DNA from: RGIG9060 sp036307825
GTDB lineage: Bacteria; Spirochaetota; Spirochaetia; Treponematales; Treponemataceae
Direction of reading: 5' to 3'
DNA length: 64,000 nt
NCBI GenBank assembly: GCA_036307825.1
Contig: JAXJWW010000122.1
Coordinates: 8,340 to 72,339 of the forward strand
The position numbers were made by a program, and so were the translations under genes. Below the pieces are notes generated by a model. That model saw only the letters and a list, made by a program, of their open reading frames with translations. It was not told where the DNA came from and did no database searches. The first letter of the stretch is position 1; the number at the start of each line of letters is the position of its first letter. Shown here one piece after another: positions 43,901-52,420 of this stretch.

Positions 43901-44557
43901 TTAAAGTGATTGTTTAAATTCAACAATTTGCCCACCATATTTTTTTGGAAAAATATCACCTGGTGCAAAATAAATTTTAACTTTTTTATTTTGTATGGAA
44001 AATGCTGAATAGTTTTTTATCTGTGTAGTAAGCTTTGATTCAACACAAGAATTTAAAAATTCAACAGACTCTTTGTCCCTTACAATTTTTGTAATATTTT
44101 TCTTTAACTTGTCTTTACAGCATAATGACAAAGTTTCAGTATCCATTTTTATACAATCAGTAATATCCAGTATTTTTTTATTCTTCTTGTCATAATTAAA
44201 AGTAATATAATATTCATCTTCCATTTCTGGTCCACAGAAAATAAATTTTGAGATAAAAACATTAATATATCTTGCTGTTGATAAATCCTTAAAAACAGTT
44301 CTATAAGTTAGAGTATCATCTTGATAAAGTTCCCACTCTGTTAATGCATAGCCTTTATATTTTTCAAAATCTTTTGTTAATTGATTATTAACATACTCCG
44401 AAAATTCATTATATTTGTTGTAGACAGGAATTTGCAAAGATGCATCTAATCCCGGAATATTAATATTTGAATAAATAATATCAAAATCGCTATTACAACT
44501 ACATATACAAAGAGAAGTAATAAACAAAAATATACAAAAAATTAATGTTTTATTCAT
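43901..44557 (-). CDS. Lipoprotein with a DUF3298/RsiV-like C-terminus
   Basis: A 218-residue lipoprotein (signal NKTLIFCIFLFITSLCICSC). The C-terminal segment FSIQNKKVKIYFAPGDIFP followed by KKYGGQIVEF resembles the DUF3298 domain of PdaC and RsiV, which in relatives binds lysozyme or peptidoglycan. The preceding part (YYITFNYDKKNKKILDITDC) fits the associated DUF4163-like region. Its start overlaps the stop of the upstream gene by 4 bases. A role in sensing or resisting cell-wall attack is possible but not shown. Confidence 0.7.
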   Translation of the reverse strand: MNKTLIFCIFLFITSLCICSCNSDFDIIYSNINIPGLDASLQIPVYNKYNEFSEYVNNQLTKDFEKYKGYALTEWELYQDDTLTYRTVFKDLSTARYINVFISKFIFCGPEMEDEYYITFNYDKKNKKILDITDCIKMDTETLSLCCKDKLKKNITKIVRDKESVEFLNSCVESKLTTQIKNYSAFSIQNKKVKIYFAPGDIFPKKYGGQIVEFKQSL

Positions 44558-46509
44558 TTGGATTCTTGTCCTAGTAAGTCAGCATTAACATAATGAATAT
44601 TATCACCTTTAATTAATTGAACCATATATGTACCTATTGAATTTGGTATTATATTTAACGCATTTTCATAGTTTGTAAAAAATTTATTTTCCCACAAACA
44701 AGTTCCATCTTCATCAAAGGCTACTACAATAGGATATAAATCATCACTACCATCTTTAGTTTCAGATGTTACCCCACAAACAATCGTTTTGTTTCCATAT
44801 GCACATAACTGATTAAACCATGTATATTTTTTATCTGCACCATACTTAATTGGAAATATATCATGATCTATCATTTTTTTATTAGTTATAATTCCTCTTA
44901 ATAAACCATCATTAGACCAATATTCTCCACAAATATACCAAATATCAGAGTTTACTTCTTTTTCCATCGAAAAAAACAAACACCTTTCTTCTTCGTAAAT
45001 TTGTTCATATATTGATATATCAGATTTATCAAACTTATATACAATACCTTTATGTACTACGTTACCATATTTAAAATCACAATCAACATAACCACATACA
45101 TAAATATTTGAATTATCACATATTGCTGATGTAAAAAAACTTTCATTATCTATTTTATTTTCCAAAATTACATATTTTTTTTCTTTTAGACTAAAACTTC
45201 CATCTTTATTTTGTTGAGTAAAATCAAAAAGAGCTACTGTTGGTTGATAATAAACAAATCTGTTTGTTTCATCAAAAGTAATATTTGTTCCTACAAGTAT
45301 TACCTTATTATCTTCAAGTAAAACTAATTTATTTTTGGAATCTTTTCTAAATTCAATCCAATAGTCTAATAATTCGGTACTCCAAATTAAACTTTTGTTT
45401 ATATAATTATAACAACACAACACATCCACAAAATCACTATATAAATTATCATCTACTTTAAACAAATATTCATATCTTAATAATAAAATAATACTACTAT
45501 CAGACTGTTCTACTCCATCCAAAACAGTAATATTGTCTATAGAACCTTTTACTTTATCTATAGTTGGAATATTACATCCTAATTCGTAATATACATTATT
45601 TTTTACATTTCCATATTCATCAATTTTGACAATTCCAACTTTATCAGGTGATTTTTTTAACGTCCCAATTATGATACTACCATTTGTTAAACTGTAAGAT
45701 TCTTTTAACATAGGTCTAGTTTCATTCGAACAAATAAATAAGGAATCATCAAACGACCACATTTTTTTTACGGTATCAATATTAAAAGGAGTAACAGATT
45801 TAACACTAGAAATAATTTTGTTTTCTTTTGAATTATTACTATTAGAAACATTTATCGTGTAAATATTTCCAGGTTCATTGGAAAATTGAGGTAAAGTATA
45901 TTCTTCAGCATCAGCTACAATTTTTATATAAGGCACTGAGTTTGGTAATATATTCCCAAACTCTCCAATTTCATAAATGCCTGTATAATTCTGTTTTATA
46001 AATTTATCATTAGATTTGTAAGGATTTATAGCACCATCAGCCATAAGTAAATAAATATCTGAAGTTGTATTATTTTCAAGGAAAATATAAGAAGAATTAG
46101 TTTCACATTTTATAATTTCATCAATAACACAATCATAAGTTCCATTTTTGTCAACTTTTATACTTTTATGATTCAACGCATCATCTTTTGGATAATATGG
46201 AAAAAACACATTTTTAACACCAAAATCTAAATTATATACAAAATAAAATGTCTTTACTTGTTCATTTAAATGATTAATTTCTATTTTCTTTTCAGAATTA
46301 GCAGTTATTTCTATCAAGGCTTCTTCAGAATAAGAAGGATGATTTGAATAAACAGATACAGTATAGGAACTTTTATTTTTAAAATTTATATAAATCTTAT
46401 TATAGTCTTCATTATCGATTATATTGTCAATCGTAGTTTCAGAATTACAAGAAAAAAGAAAAGAAAGTATACAAAATACTAAATTAAACAATAAAAAATT
46501 ATATTTCAT
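44554..46509 (-). CDS. Lipoprotein with paralogous N-terminal domain and propeller-like body
   Basis: A 651-residue lipoprotein (signal KYNFLLFNLVFCILSFLFSC). Residues about 38-205 are paralogous to the N-terminal domain of the 928-residue protein: SSYTVSVY, TFYFVYNLDFGVK and FLENNTTSDIYLL with PYKSNDKF recur. The remainder shows repeated short beta motifs with GTLKKSPDKVGIVKIDEYGN and IVAFDEDGTCLWENKFF, like an SBBP or beta-propeller fold. It is translationally coupled to the DUF3298-like gene (4-base overlap). A surface binding role is a guess. Confidence 0.72.
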   Translation of the reverse strand: MKYNFLLFNLVFCILSFLFSCNSETTIDNIIDNEDYNKIYINFKNKSSYTVSVYSNHPSYSEEALIEITANSEKKIEINHLNEQVKTFYFVYNLDFGVKNVFFPYYPKDDALNHKSIKVDKNGTYDCVIDEIIKCETNSSYIFLENNTTSDIYLLMADGAINPYKSNDKFIKQNYTGIYEIGEFGNILPNSVPYIKIVADAEEYTLPQFSNEPGNIYTINVSNSNNSKENKIISSVKSVTPFNIDTVKKMWSFDDSLFICSNETRPMLKESYSLTNGSIIIGTLKKSPDKVGIVKIDEYGNVKNNVYYELGCNIPTIDKVKGSIDNITVLDGVEQSDSSIILLLRYEYLFKVDDNLYSDFVDVLCCYNYINKSLIWSTELLDYWIEFRKDSKNKLVLLEDNKVILVGTNITFDETNRFVYYQPTVALFDFTQQNKDGSFSLKEKKYVILENKIDNESFFTSAICDNSNIYVCGYVDCDFKYGNVVHKGIVYKFDKSDISIYEQIYEEERCLFFSMEKEVNSDIWYICGEYWSNDGLLRGIITNKKMIDHDIFPIKYGADKKYTWFNQLCAYGNKTIVCGVTSETKDGSDDLYPIVVAFDEDGTCLWENKFFTNYENALNIIPNSIGTYMVQLIKGDNIHYVNADLLGQESK

Positions 46510-46523
46510 TAAAATTCCTAAGA

Positions 46524-46562
46524 AAAAGGTTACTGAAAATTTAACATTTACAGTAACCTTTT
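46524..46562 (-). terminator. Hairpin terminator after the 387-residue lipoprotein gene
   Basis: AAAAGGTTACTG (46524-46535) is perfectly complementary to CAGTAACCTTTT (46551-46562). Read leftward the stem ends in a T run. The stem resembles that at 41520-41551 (AGGTAACTGT). Confidence 0.75.
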
Positions 46563-46578
46563 ATATAAGAGATAAAAA

Positions 46579-47742
46579 CTAATCTAAAGTTGACCAACCA
46601 TAAGGTTGTGCTTTTAAAACTTCCACAATTGTTCCATCTTCTTTTTCTACTTTTTCAGTAGTAGGTTTTATAACATATCCCTTAACAGGATCTCCGGTAA
46701 CAGTATATGAATATAAAAATCCAGCTTTATAAGTTTCTTCCTTATTTTTGTCACCCAATAGATAAAAATCAAAAGCATTTGTGCCTAATCTATAACCAGA
46801 AACTGTTTTTGATTCTTCATAGTTATTTTCATCGTTTTGTCTCATCTCGATTGGGAAAATTAAAGATTTTCCTGTATTTATATACTTTCCTCCTGAAGAT
46901 GTTATTAATGGTACACTATCTGCAGAAGTAAAAAATAACAATCCTTGATCTGCAAAATTATTAATTTCGATATATGCAGCACTAGGTTTAAATTCAATAT
47001 CTTTTACCCAATCTTTTACATTAAATTGACGTTCTGTCGTATCATTATCTAGACTGAAACTAAAAAATTTTGGTTTATTACGAATCTCTTCAACTGCTGC
47101 AGTTTCAGGATAAATTGGATAAGAAGACAGAATTTCACCTGAGTGTTTATCATATTTTCTAAATACAGGGAAAAGCATATAATTGCCTTGTTCCAAATAA
47201 TATTTTTGTTCATATGTATTATTCATTATAAAAGCAATACTTTCCCCCTCAGAACCATTATTTCTAAATTCAACATTATAATTACTTCCATTATTTACAG
47301 TAATACTATATGCACCATTTAGCAGATTTGAAATTTGATAAGTATTTTCGTTTACCATCCCTTTATTATAAACTGCATAGAAAGTACAATAAGGCGAATT
47401 ATTCAAAGCTTTTAAATTATCCTTATTATTTATATAATTTTCTTCTGTAACTACATATACAACATAATCTGTACTTTCAGAAAAAATTGAAGTATTATTT
47501 TTCAATTTTGTTGTAGAACCTGCTCTAACTCCACCTAAAAGTTGGTTAGCTGATGGTTCACCTTTAAATAACACCATATTTTTTTGTGCATTATTCTTTA
47601 CAATTAATGCATAATCTGAATATGATTCATAATCAATTCCACTTACATCATTCTTGTTATTAAGAAAGTCATCACAAGCGATTAAACCAAATGCTGAAAT
47701 ACAACAAATGGTAACTAATAAAAATTTCTTGAAAATTTTCAT
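46579..47742 (-). CDS. Lipoprotein of unknown function, first gene of the XRE-linked unit
   Basis: A 387-residue lipoprotein (signal KIFKKFLLVTICCISAFGLIAC). The mature part is beta-rich with ALIVKNNAQKNMVLFKGEP near residue 45 and NYNVEFRNNGSEGESIAF near 155, a style similar to the domains in its neighbours but not clearly homologous. The C-terminus ends in YGWSTLD. The ribosome site is AAGGAG. It is transcribed divergently from the XRE regulator gene, from a promoter that carries an operator-like element. Confidence 0.72.
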   Translation of the reverse strand: MKIFKKFLLVTICCISAFGLIACDDFLNNKNDVSGIDYESYSDYALIVKNNAQKNMVLFKGEPSANQLLGGVRAGSTTKLKNNTSIFSESTDYVVYVVTEENYINNKDNLKALNNSPYCTFYAVYNKGMVNENTYQISNLLNGAYSITVNNGSNYNVEFRNNGSEGESIAFIMNNTYEQKYYLEQGNYMLFPVFRKYDKHSGEILSSYPIYPETAAVEEIRNKPKFFSFSLDNDTTERQFNVKDWVKDIEFKPSAAYIEINNFADQGLLFFTSADSVPLITSSGGKYINTGKSLIFPIEMRQNDENNYEESKTVSGYRLGTNAFDFYLLGDKNKEETYKAGFLYSYTVTGDPVKGYVIKPTTEKVEKEDGTIVEVLKAQPYGWSTLD

Positions 47743-47775
47743 AAAAAAACTCCTTTATAAAGCAATCTAGTATAC

Positions 47776-47805
47776 ATCATACCACACTGCTTTTACTTGC
47801 GTCAA
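47776..47805 (-). promoter_or_regulatory. Promoter with operator-like element, copy 2
   Basis: Reading leftward, TTGACG (47805-47800), 18-base spacer and TATGAT (47781-47776). The spacer carries TTGACGCAAGTAAA and AGTGTGGTA, matching the promoter at 38535-38564. It lies between the lipoprotein gene and the divergent XRE gene, so it may be that regulator's operator. A weaker rightward -35/-10 (TTTACT, TATTTA at 47792-47820) may drive the XRE gene. Confidence 0.6.
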
Positions 47806-47831
47806 CACAAAATTTATTTAACACTATTACT

Positions 47832-48119
47832 ATGTTTAATGAAGATGAGATTAGTTTAATTGAAACAAAAGCTATTCAAAAATTGAAAAGTTACAGAGAA
47901 GAACGAAATTTATCTCAATTTGAATTATCTTTACAATCTGGAGTTTCTCAAAATATGATTACTTATATAGAAACAGGAAAAAGAGCGCCCACATTAAAAA
48001 CTATCATAAAATTGTGTGATGCATTAGAAATATCACCTGCAAAACTTTTTGAAATAGACAACAAAGAGAAAGAAAAAGCTAAAAATCAAATTATCGAAGC
48101 AATAAAAAAATATATGTAA
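47832..48119 (+). CDS. XRE-family helix-turn-helix transcriptional regulator
   Basis: A 95-residue DNA-binding protein with one Cro/C1-type helix-turn-helix at residues about 16-70: KLKSYREERNLSQFELSLQS then VSQNMITYIETGKRAPTLKT and LCDALEISPAKLF. There is no ligand domain, only a short lysine-rich helical tail. It is divergent from the lipoprotein gene at 47742 with 89 bases between. No ribosome site is evident. Such small regulators usually repress their own and the divergent promoter. Confidence 0.88.
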   Translation: MFNEDEISLIETKAIQKLKSYREERNLSQFELSLQSGVSQNMITYIETGKRAPTLKTIIKLCDALEISPAKLFEIDNKEKEKAKNQIIEAIKKYM

Positions 48120-48145
48120 TAAAATCTTCTATATAAATGATTTTC

Positions 48146-49294
48146 CTACACATAATCCCGAGGAACGCGTTTATCAACGTTACAAGTAATTTCATAAGGA
48201 ATTGTTTTTACAAGATTTGCCAGAGTTTGAGCGGTATTACCAAGTTCATCAGAATTAACGGGACCAAAAATTGTAACCTTATCCCAGATTTTTAAATTTG
48301 TAGATTCACCTAAATCAATCATACATTGATCCATACAAATTCTTCCAACAATGGGATACATTTTGTTGTTAATTTTTACTTTTAATCCCGGTGAAAATTG
48401 ACGAAGTAAACCATCGGCATAACCAATTGGAATTGTTGCAAGATAAGTATCTTTTTTTGCCTTCCAAGTTCTGCCATAAGAAACAGTCTGCCCTTTTTGA
48501 ATCTTTTTGATAGTTTCAATTCGAGTTTCTAATTCCATAACTGGTTTTAAATTAGGAATTGGCATTTTTTTCTTTTTTAGAAAATTTATCAATTTTTCGT
48601 CAGGAAAATATCCGTAGAATAAAATCCCTGGACGAATCATATCAAAAATTGCATTAGGATACATCAAAACACCACCAGAAGCGGCACAATGTACAATTTC
48701 GGGATTTATATTATTTTGATGTAAAATTTCAACTGCATCACTTATTTTTTGAATTTGCTTTTTTGTAAAATGTATATCACTTTTTTTTGTACAATCAGAA
48801 ACGCAAAGATGAGTTCCAACTCCTTGCAAATTTAAATTTGATAAAGATTGAATTTTTTTTGCCAAGGATAAAACTTCTTTATAATCACATCCAATTCGAG
48901 ACATTCCTGTATCAATTTTGATGTGAACATTAATTGTTTTATCAAATTTTTTTGCCGATTTATTTAGTTCTTCAACAAAATATTCTTCAAAAACAAAAGG
49001 CGTTAAATCATTTTGAACAAGTAAATCAAGTTCTTCCAAACAAGGCAAACTAAAAAGCATTATTGGACAATTAAAACCTGCATTTCTCAAAAAAATGCCT
49101 TCATCAACAGTTGCAACAGCAAGACAAAAAACGCCTTCTTCTAAGGCAACTTTTGAAAGTTCAACAGCACCATGTCCATATCCGTCTGCCTTTACAGGAA
49201 AACAAATTTTTGTATTTTGAGGTATAAGTTTTTTTATTTCACGAATATTTGACTTCAAATTATCTAAATGAATAATTGCTCTAGTAGCTCTCAT
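48146..49294 (-). CDS. alr: Alanine racemase
   Basis: PLP-dependent enzyme making D-alanine for peptidoglycan. The 382-residue protein has the PLP-lysine motif CFPVKADGYGHG (Lys35), the GVGTHLC strand, SRIGCD and the catalytic-tyrosine region TIPIGYADGLLR, followed by VGRICMDQCMIDLG. The length is standard. It is a single leftward gene divergent from rex, with no Shine-Dalgarno sequence and a promoter whose -10 box ends 8 bases before the ATG. Confidence 0.96.
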   Translation of the reverse strand: MRATRAIIHLDNLKSNIREIKKLIPQNTKICFPVKADGYGHGAVELSKVALEEGVFCLAVATVDEGIFLRNAGFNCPIMLFSLPCLEELDLLVQNDLTPFVFEEYFVEELNKSAKKFDKTINVHIKIDTGMSRIGCDYKEVLSLAKKIQSLSNLNLQGVGTHLCVSDCTKKSDIHFTKKQIQKISDAVEILHQNNINPEIVHCAASGGVLMYPNAIFDMIRPGILFYGYFPDEKLINFLKKKKMPIPNLKPVMELETRIETIKKIQKGQTVSYGRTWKAKKDTYLATIPIGYADGLLRQFSPGLKVKINNKMYPIVGRICMDQCMIDLGESTNLKIWDKVTIFGPVNSDELGNTAQTLANLVKTIPYEITCNVDKRVPRDYV

Positions 49295-49302
49295 ATCACT
49301 TT

Positions 49303-49331
49303 ATAATACCCTATGCAACATTTTTTATCAA
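49303..49331 (-). promoter_or_regulatory. Promoter of alr
   Basis: Reading leftward, TTGATA (49331-49326), 17-base spacer and TATTAT (49308-49303), ending 8 bases before the alr ATG. A leaderless transcript is predicted. Confidence 0.65.
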
Positions 49332-49340
49332 TAATATGTG

Positions 49341-49369
49341 TTGTAAAAAGATACAATCTATATTAAAAT
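49341..49369 (+). promoter_or_regulatory. Promoter of rex
   Basis: TTGTAA (49341-49346), 17-base spacer and TAAAAT (49364-49369), giving a leader of about 22 bases. TTGT-N8-ACAA (49341-49356) covers the -35 and is reminiscent of a Rex operator, but is two bases shorter than the usual spacing. Confidence 0.55.
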
Positions 49370-49397
49370 GACTATGAAAATACTATTGGATATTTAA

Positions 49398-50048
49398 ATG
49401 GAAAAACAAAAAATACCTGCAACACCATCTATCAAACGACTTCCCACATACTTGAATTTTATCAGACAAGTACAACAAGAAGGATATGAATTTATCTCAG
49501 GAACTGTAATTGCACAAGAATTTGATTTAGAACCTATTCAAGTTAGAAAAGATTTAGCAATTACAGGAATAGTTGGTAAACCCAAAAAAGGATATCCAAT
49601 TGTGCCTTTAATTGCAGCAATTGAGCATTTTTTAGGATGGGATGATACAAGAAATGCAATAATTATCGGAGCAGGAAACTTGGCAACAGCACTTACAGGT
49701 TATCCGGGATTTCAAATACATGGATTAAATTTTGTAGCCGCTTTTGACAGTGATAAAAAAAAGATTGGAACAAATCTACATGGTGTTCCTGTTTTTTCTA
49801 TGAATACTTTAAGTGAACAAGTTAAAAATCTAGAAGCTACAATTGCAGTTCTTACTGTACCATCAAAATTTGCCCAAGAAACAGCAGATAAAGTTGTACA
49901 AGCAGGAATTAAGGCTATTTGGAATTTTACCAACATTAAATTAAATTTGCCAACTGATGTAGTTACACAAAGAGAAGATTTAACTTCTGGTTATGCTTTA
50001 CTTTGTGTAAAAATGGATAATGAAAAACCAAGACTTACAAAAGAATAG
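49398..50048 (+). CDS. rex: Redox-sensing transcriptional repressor Rex
   Basis: Rex senses the NADH/NAD+ ratio and represses fermentation and reoxidation genes when NADH is low. The 216-residue protein has an N-terminal winged helix (SIKRLPTYLNFIRQV, then DLEPIQVRKDLAITG) and a Rossmann domain starting NAIIIGAGNLATALTGY, with AAFDSDKKKIG and the C-terminal swapped helix. The length is standard. The next gene starts 11 bases later, so they may be cotranscribed. Its presence fits an anaerobic fermenter. Confidence 0.94.
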   Translation: MEKQKIPATPSIKRLPTYLNFIRQVQQEGYEFISGTVIAQEFDLEPIQVRKDLAITGIVGKPKKGYPIVPLIAAIEHFLGWDDTRNAIIIGAGNLATALTGYPGFQIHGLNFVAAFDSDKKKIGTNLHGVPVFSMNTLSEQVKNLEATIAVLTVPSKFAQETADKVVQAGIKAIWNFTNIKLNLPTDVVTQREDLTSGYALLCVKMDNEKPRLTKE

Positions 50049-50059
50049 AGAAATATTTT

Positions 50060-51058
50060 ATGGAAAAAATTGATTATCAAGCTGAGATTTTATGTAACCG
50101 TATTTCAAAACGATTTAAACACTTAAAAAAATGGGCAAAAAGATGTAATATCAGTTCCTTTAGAATTTACGATAAAGACATTCCTGAAATTCCACTAGCG
50201 ATTGATTTTTATGAAGGCTGGAAAATTGATGATGATTCAAATTTTACCGAAAAATTTTTGGTATTTTATTTATATGAACGCCCTTACGAAAAAGATGAAG
50301 CAGAAGAATTTTCTTGGTTACAAATTTTATCTTTTAAAGTTGCTAATCTTTTGGAAGTAAGTGCAAATAACATATTTTTGAAAATTCGCAAAAAGCAAAA
50401 AGGTGAAAATCAATACGAAAAAGAAAACAGCAATTCAGTTTTAATAAAAGTTGTAGAGCAAGGTCATTTATTTTTGGTAAATTTATCAAATTATTTAGAT
50501 ACAGGATTGTTTTTTGACCACAGACCTTTACGAAAAAAAGTTGAAGAAGCTGCCAAAGGAAAATCTGTATTAAATTTATTTTGCTACACCGCATCTTTTT
50601 CTGTGTACGCAGGTAAAGCGGGTGCTTCAAAAGTTACATCAGTTGATTTATCAAACACATATTTATCTTGGGCAAAGAAAAATTTTACCCTAAACGGACT
50701 CAACGCTGAAAATGAAAAATTTGAATTTATCAATGGAGATGTAAAATCATTTTTACAAAGAACAAAAGAAAAATATGATATTATCATTTTAGATCCCCCA
50801 ACTTTTTCAAACTCTAAAAAAACTCAAACTGATTTGGATATTAATCGAGATTGGCCAGTTTTTGTTGATTTATGTTCAAAACTTTTAAATAACGATGGAA
50901 TTTTGTATTTTTCTACCAATAGCAAAAAACTTCGTTTTGACGAAAATCTTTTACCACAAGGTTTTATAGCAAAAGATATTACAGATGCCACAATTCCAGA
51001 AGACTTTAAGAATAAGAAAATCCATAAATGTTGGCAGATAAAAAGTGAAAATCAATAA
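50060..51058 (+). CDS. Stand-alone RlmK-type 23S rRNA methyltransferase
   Basis: A 332-residue SAM-dependent methyltransferase that matches the C-terminal half (RlmK, m7G2069) of the fused Escherichia coli RlmKL. Shared blocks: NRISKRFKHLKKWAKR at the start, LKIRKKQKGENQYEK near 111, YLDTGLFFDHRPLRKKV near 150, SAM motif LNLFCYTASFSVYAGKAGA, and catalytic DPPTFSNSKK near 243. The RlmL half is not adjacent. It follows rex by 11 bases and is followed by a terminator. Confidence 0.87.
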   Translation: MEKIDYQAEILCNRISKRFKHLKKWAKRCNISSFRIYDKDIPEIPLAIDFYEGWKIDDDSNFTEKFLVFYLYERPYEKDEAEEFSWLQILSFKVANLLEVSANNIFLKIRKKQKGENQYEKENSNSVLIKVVEQGHLFLVNLSNYLDTGLFFDHRPLRKKVEEAAKGKSVLNLFCYTASFSVYAGKAGASKVTSVDLSNTYLSWAKKNFTLNGLNAENEKFEFINGDVKSFLQRTKEKYDIIILDPPTFSNSKKTQTDLDINRDWPVFVDLCSKLLNNDGILYFSTNSKKLRFDENLLPQGFIAKDITDATIPEDFKNKKIHKCWQIKSENQ

Positions 51059-51080
51059 TGATTTAACATTATAAAGAATA

Positions 51081-51113
51081 AAGTCCTAGATAAACAATTC
51101 TAGGACTTTTTTT
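51081..51113 (+). terminator. Terminator of the rex-methyltransferase unit
   Basis: AAGTCCTAGA (51081-51090) pairs perfectly with TCTAGGACTT (51099-51108), then seven T residues. Confidence 0.9.
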
Positions 51114-51126
51114 ATTAAAAAAAACA

Positions 51127-51160
51127 AAAACCTGTCCTAACAAAGGCTAGAACAGGTTTT
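51127..51160 (-). terminator. Terminator of the sugar ABC transporter ATPase gene
   Basis: AAAACCTGT (51127-51135, with one upstream base tolerance) pairs with ACAGGTTTT (51152-51160). Read leftward the stem is followed by TTGTTTTTTTT. It lies 40 bases after the stop codon at 51201. Confidence 0.8.
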
Positions 51161-51200
51161 ATTTATCAGCAATTAAACTATAAACTTGCTAAAAGTTAAA

Positions 51201-52313
51201 TTATTCTGGTTTAACTTCTTCACAAATGTTAAGTTCTGTTTCTTTGTCGAAGAATTTAGCTTTTTCCATGATTGGAGTAAAGTTAGCTGTATCTCCGATT
51301 TGGAACTTGTATTCTGGTTCTGTAACAGCAACAACTGATTGAGTTTTTGTAAGAAGGTGAAGATGAGTGTCAGCTCCAAGTGGTTCAATTACAGAAACTT
51401 TCATTTGAAGGTTGTTGTGTGCAGCAGGTGATTTTTGGTAAATAAGGTCTTCGGGACGAATTCCGAAGTAAACTTCTTTTCCAAGGTAATCTTTGAGTTT
51501 TTTTGCTTGATCATCTGTAGGTGTAATTTCGAATGAACCTTCATCTACAACAAGTTTTCCACCTTTTTCGATTACTTTTACAGTTAAGAAGTTCATTGGA
51601 GGTGTTCCAATAAATCCTGCTACGAATTTGTTGTATGGGTGGTTGTACAAATACAATGGAGAACCAATTTGTTGTACAAGACCATCTTTCATAACAACGA
51701 TTTTGTCTGACATAGTCATAGCTTCGATCTGGTCGTGTGTAACGTAAATCATTGTTGCGTCTAAGCGGTGGTGAAGATCTGAAATTTCAGCACGCATTTG
51801 AACACGAAGTTTAGCATCAAGGTTTGACAAAGGTTCGTCAAACAAGAATACTTTAGGGTTACGAACGATAGCACGTCCTACAGCAACACGCTGTCTTTGT
51901 CCACCAGAAAGTGCTTTTGGTTTACGATCAAGAAGTTTTTCGATATCAAGGATACGAGCAGCGTCTGTAACGCGTCTTTCGATTTCAGCTTTATCCATTT
52001 TGCGAATTTTAAGACCGAATGCCATGTTATCGTAAACAGTCATATGAGGATACAATGCGTAGTTTTGGAATACCATTGCAATATCTCTGTCTTTTGGTGG
52101 TACGTCATTAACGTATTTACCATCAATGTAAAGTTCACCTTCTGAAATATCTTCCAATCCAGCAACCATACGAAGTGTTGTTGATTTTCCACATCCTGAT
52201 GGACCTACGAAAACAACAAATTCTTTGTCTTCTACGACGATGTTAGCGTTTGTAACAGCGCGAACTCCACCATCGTAAATTTTTCCAATGCCTTTTAGCT
52301 CAACCTTAGCCAT
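51201..52313 (-). CDS. Sugar ABC transporter ATP-binding protein (MalK/UgpC/MsmK type)
   Basis: The ATPase that powers carbohydrate ABC importers. The 370-residue protein has Walker A GPSGCGKSTT near residue 37, signature LSGGQRQRVAVGRAI, Walker B VFLFDEPLSNLDAKL, H-loop YVTHDQIEAMT, and a C-terminal TOBE/OB regulatory domain from about 240 (YFGIRPEDLIY). I chose ATG at 52313 because AAGGAGG lies 9 bases upstream; an earlier ATG has no such site. It stands apart from the permease genes at 58-61 kb and may serve several importers, as MsmK does. Confidence 0.94.
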   Translation of the reverse strand: MAKVELKGIGKIYDGGVRAVTNANIVVEDKEFVVFVGPSGCGKSTTLRMVAGLEDISEGELYIDGKYVNDVPPKDRDIAMVFQNYALYPHMTVYDNMAFGLKIRKMDKAEIERRVTDAARILDIEKLLDRKPKALSGGQRQRVAVGRAIVRNPKVFLFDEPLSNLDAKLRVQMRAEISDLHHRLDATMIYVTHDQIEAMTMSDKIVVMKDGLVQQIGSPLYLYNHPYNKFVAGFIGTPPMNFLTVKVIEKGGKLVVDEGSFEITPTDDQAKKLKDYLGKEVYFGIRPEDLIYQKSPAAHNNLQMKVSVIEPLGADTHLHLLTKTQSVVAVTEPEYKFQIGDTANFTPIMEKAKFFDKETELNICEEVKPE

Positions 52314-52386
52314 TTGATAAGGCCTCCTTAAATTTATCTTATTATTTACATTGTAAATCATAAAATTCTATCTGTCAAACATTTTA

Positions 52387-52415
52387 TTGTAAAAATGCTA
52401 AAAAAATGATAAAAT
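52387..52415 (+). promoter_or_regulatory. Promoter of the M16 peptidase pair
   Basis: TTGTAA (52387-52392), 17-base spacer and TAAAAT (52410-52415), ending 5 bases before the ATG at 52421. A leaderless start is predicted. Confidence 0.6.
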
Positions 52416-52420
52416 AACTC

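Noticed and set aside
49341..49356. Rex operator upstream of rex
   Set aside because: TTGT-N8-ACAA is two bases shorter than the usual Rex half-site spacing, and TTGTAA doubles as the -35 box, so I do not list it as a separate operator.
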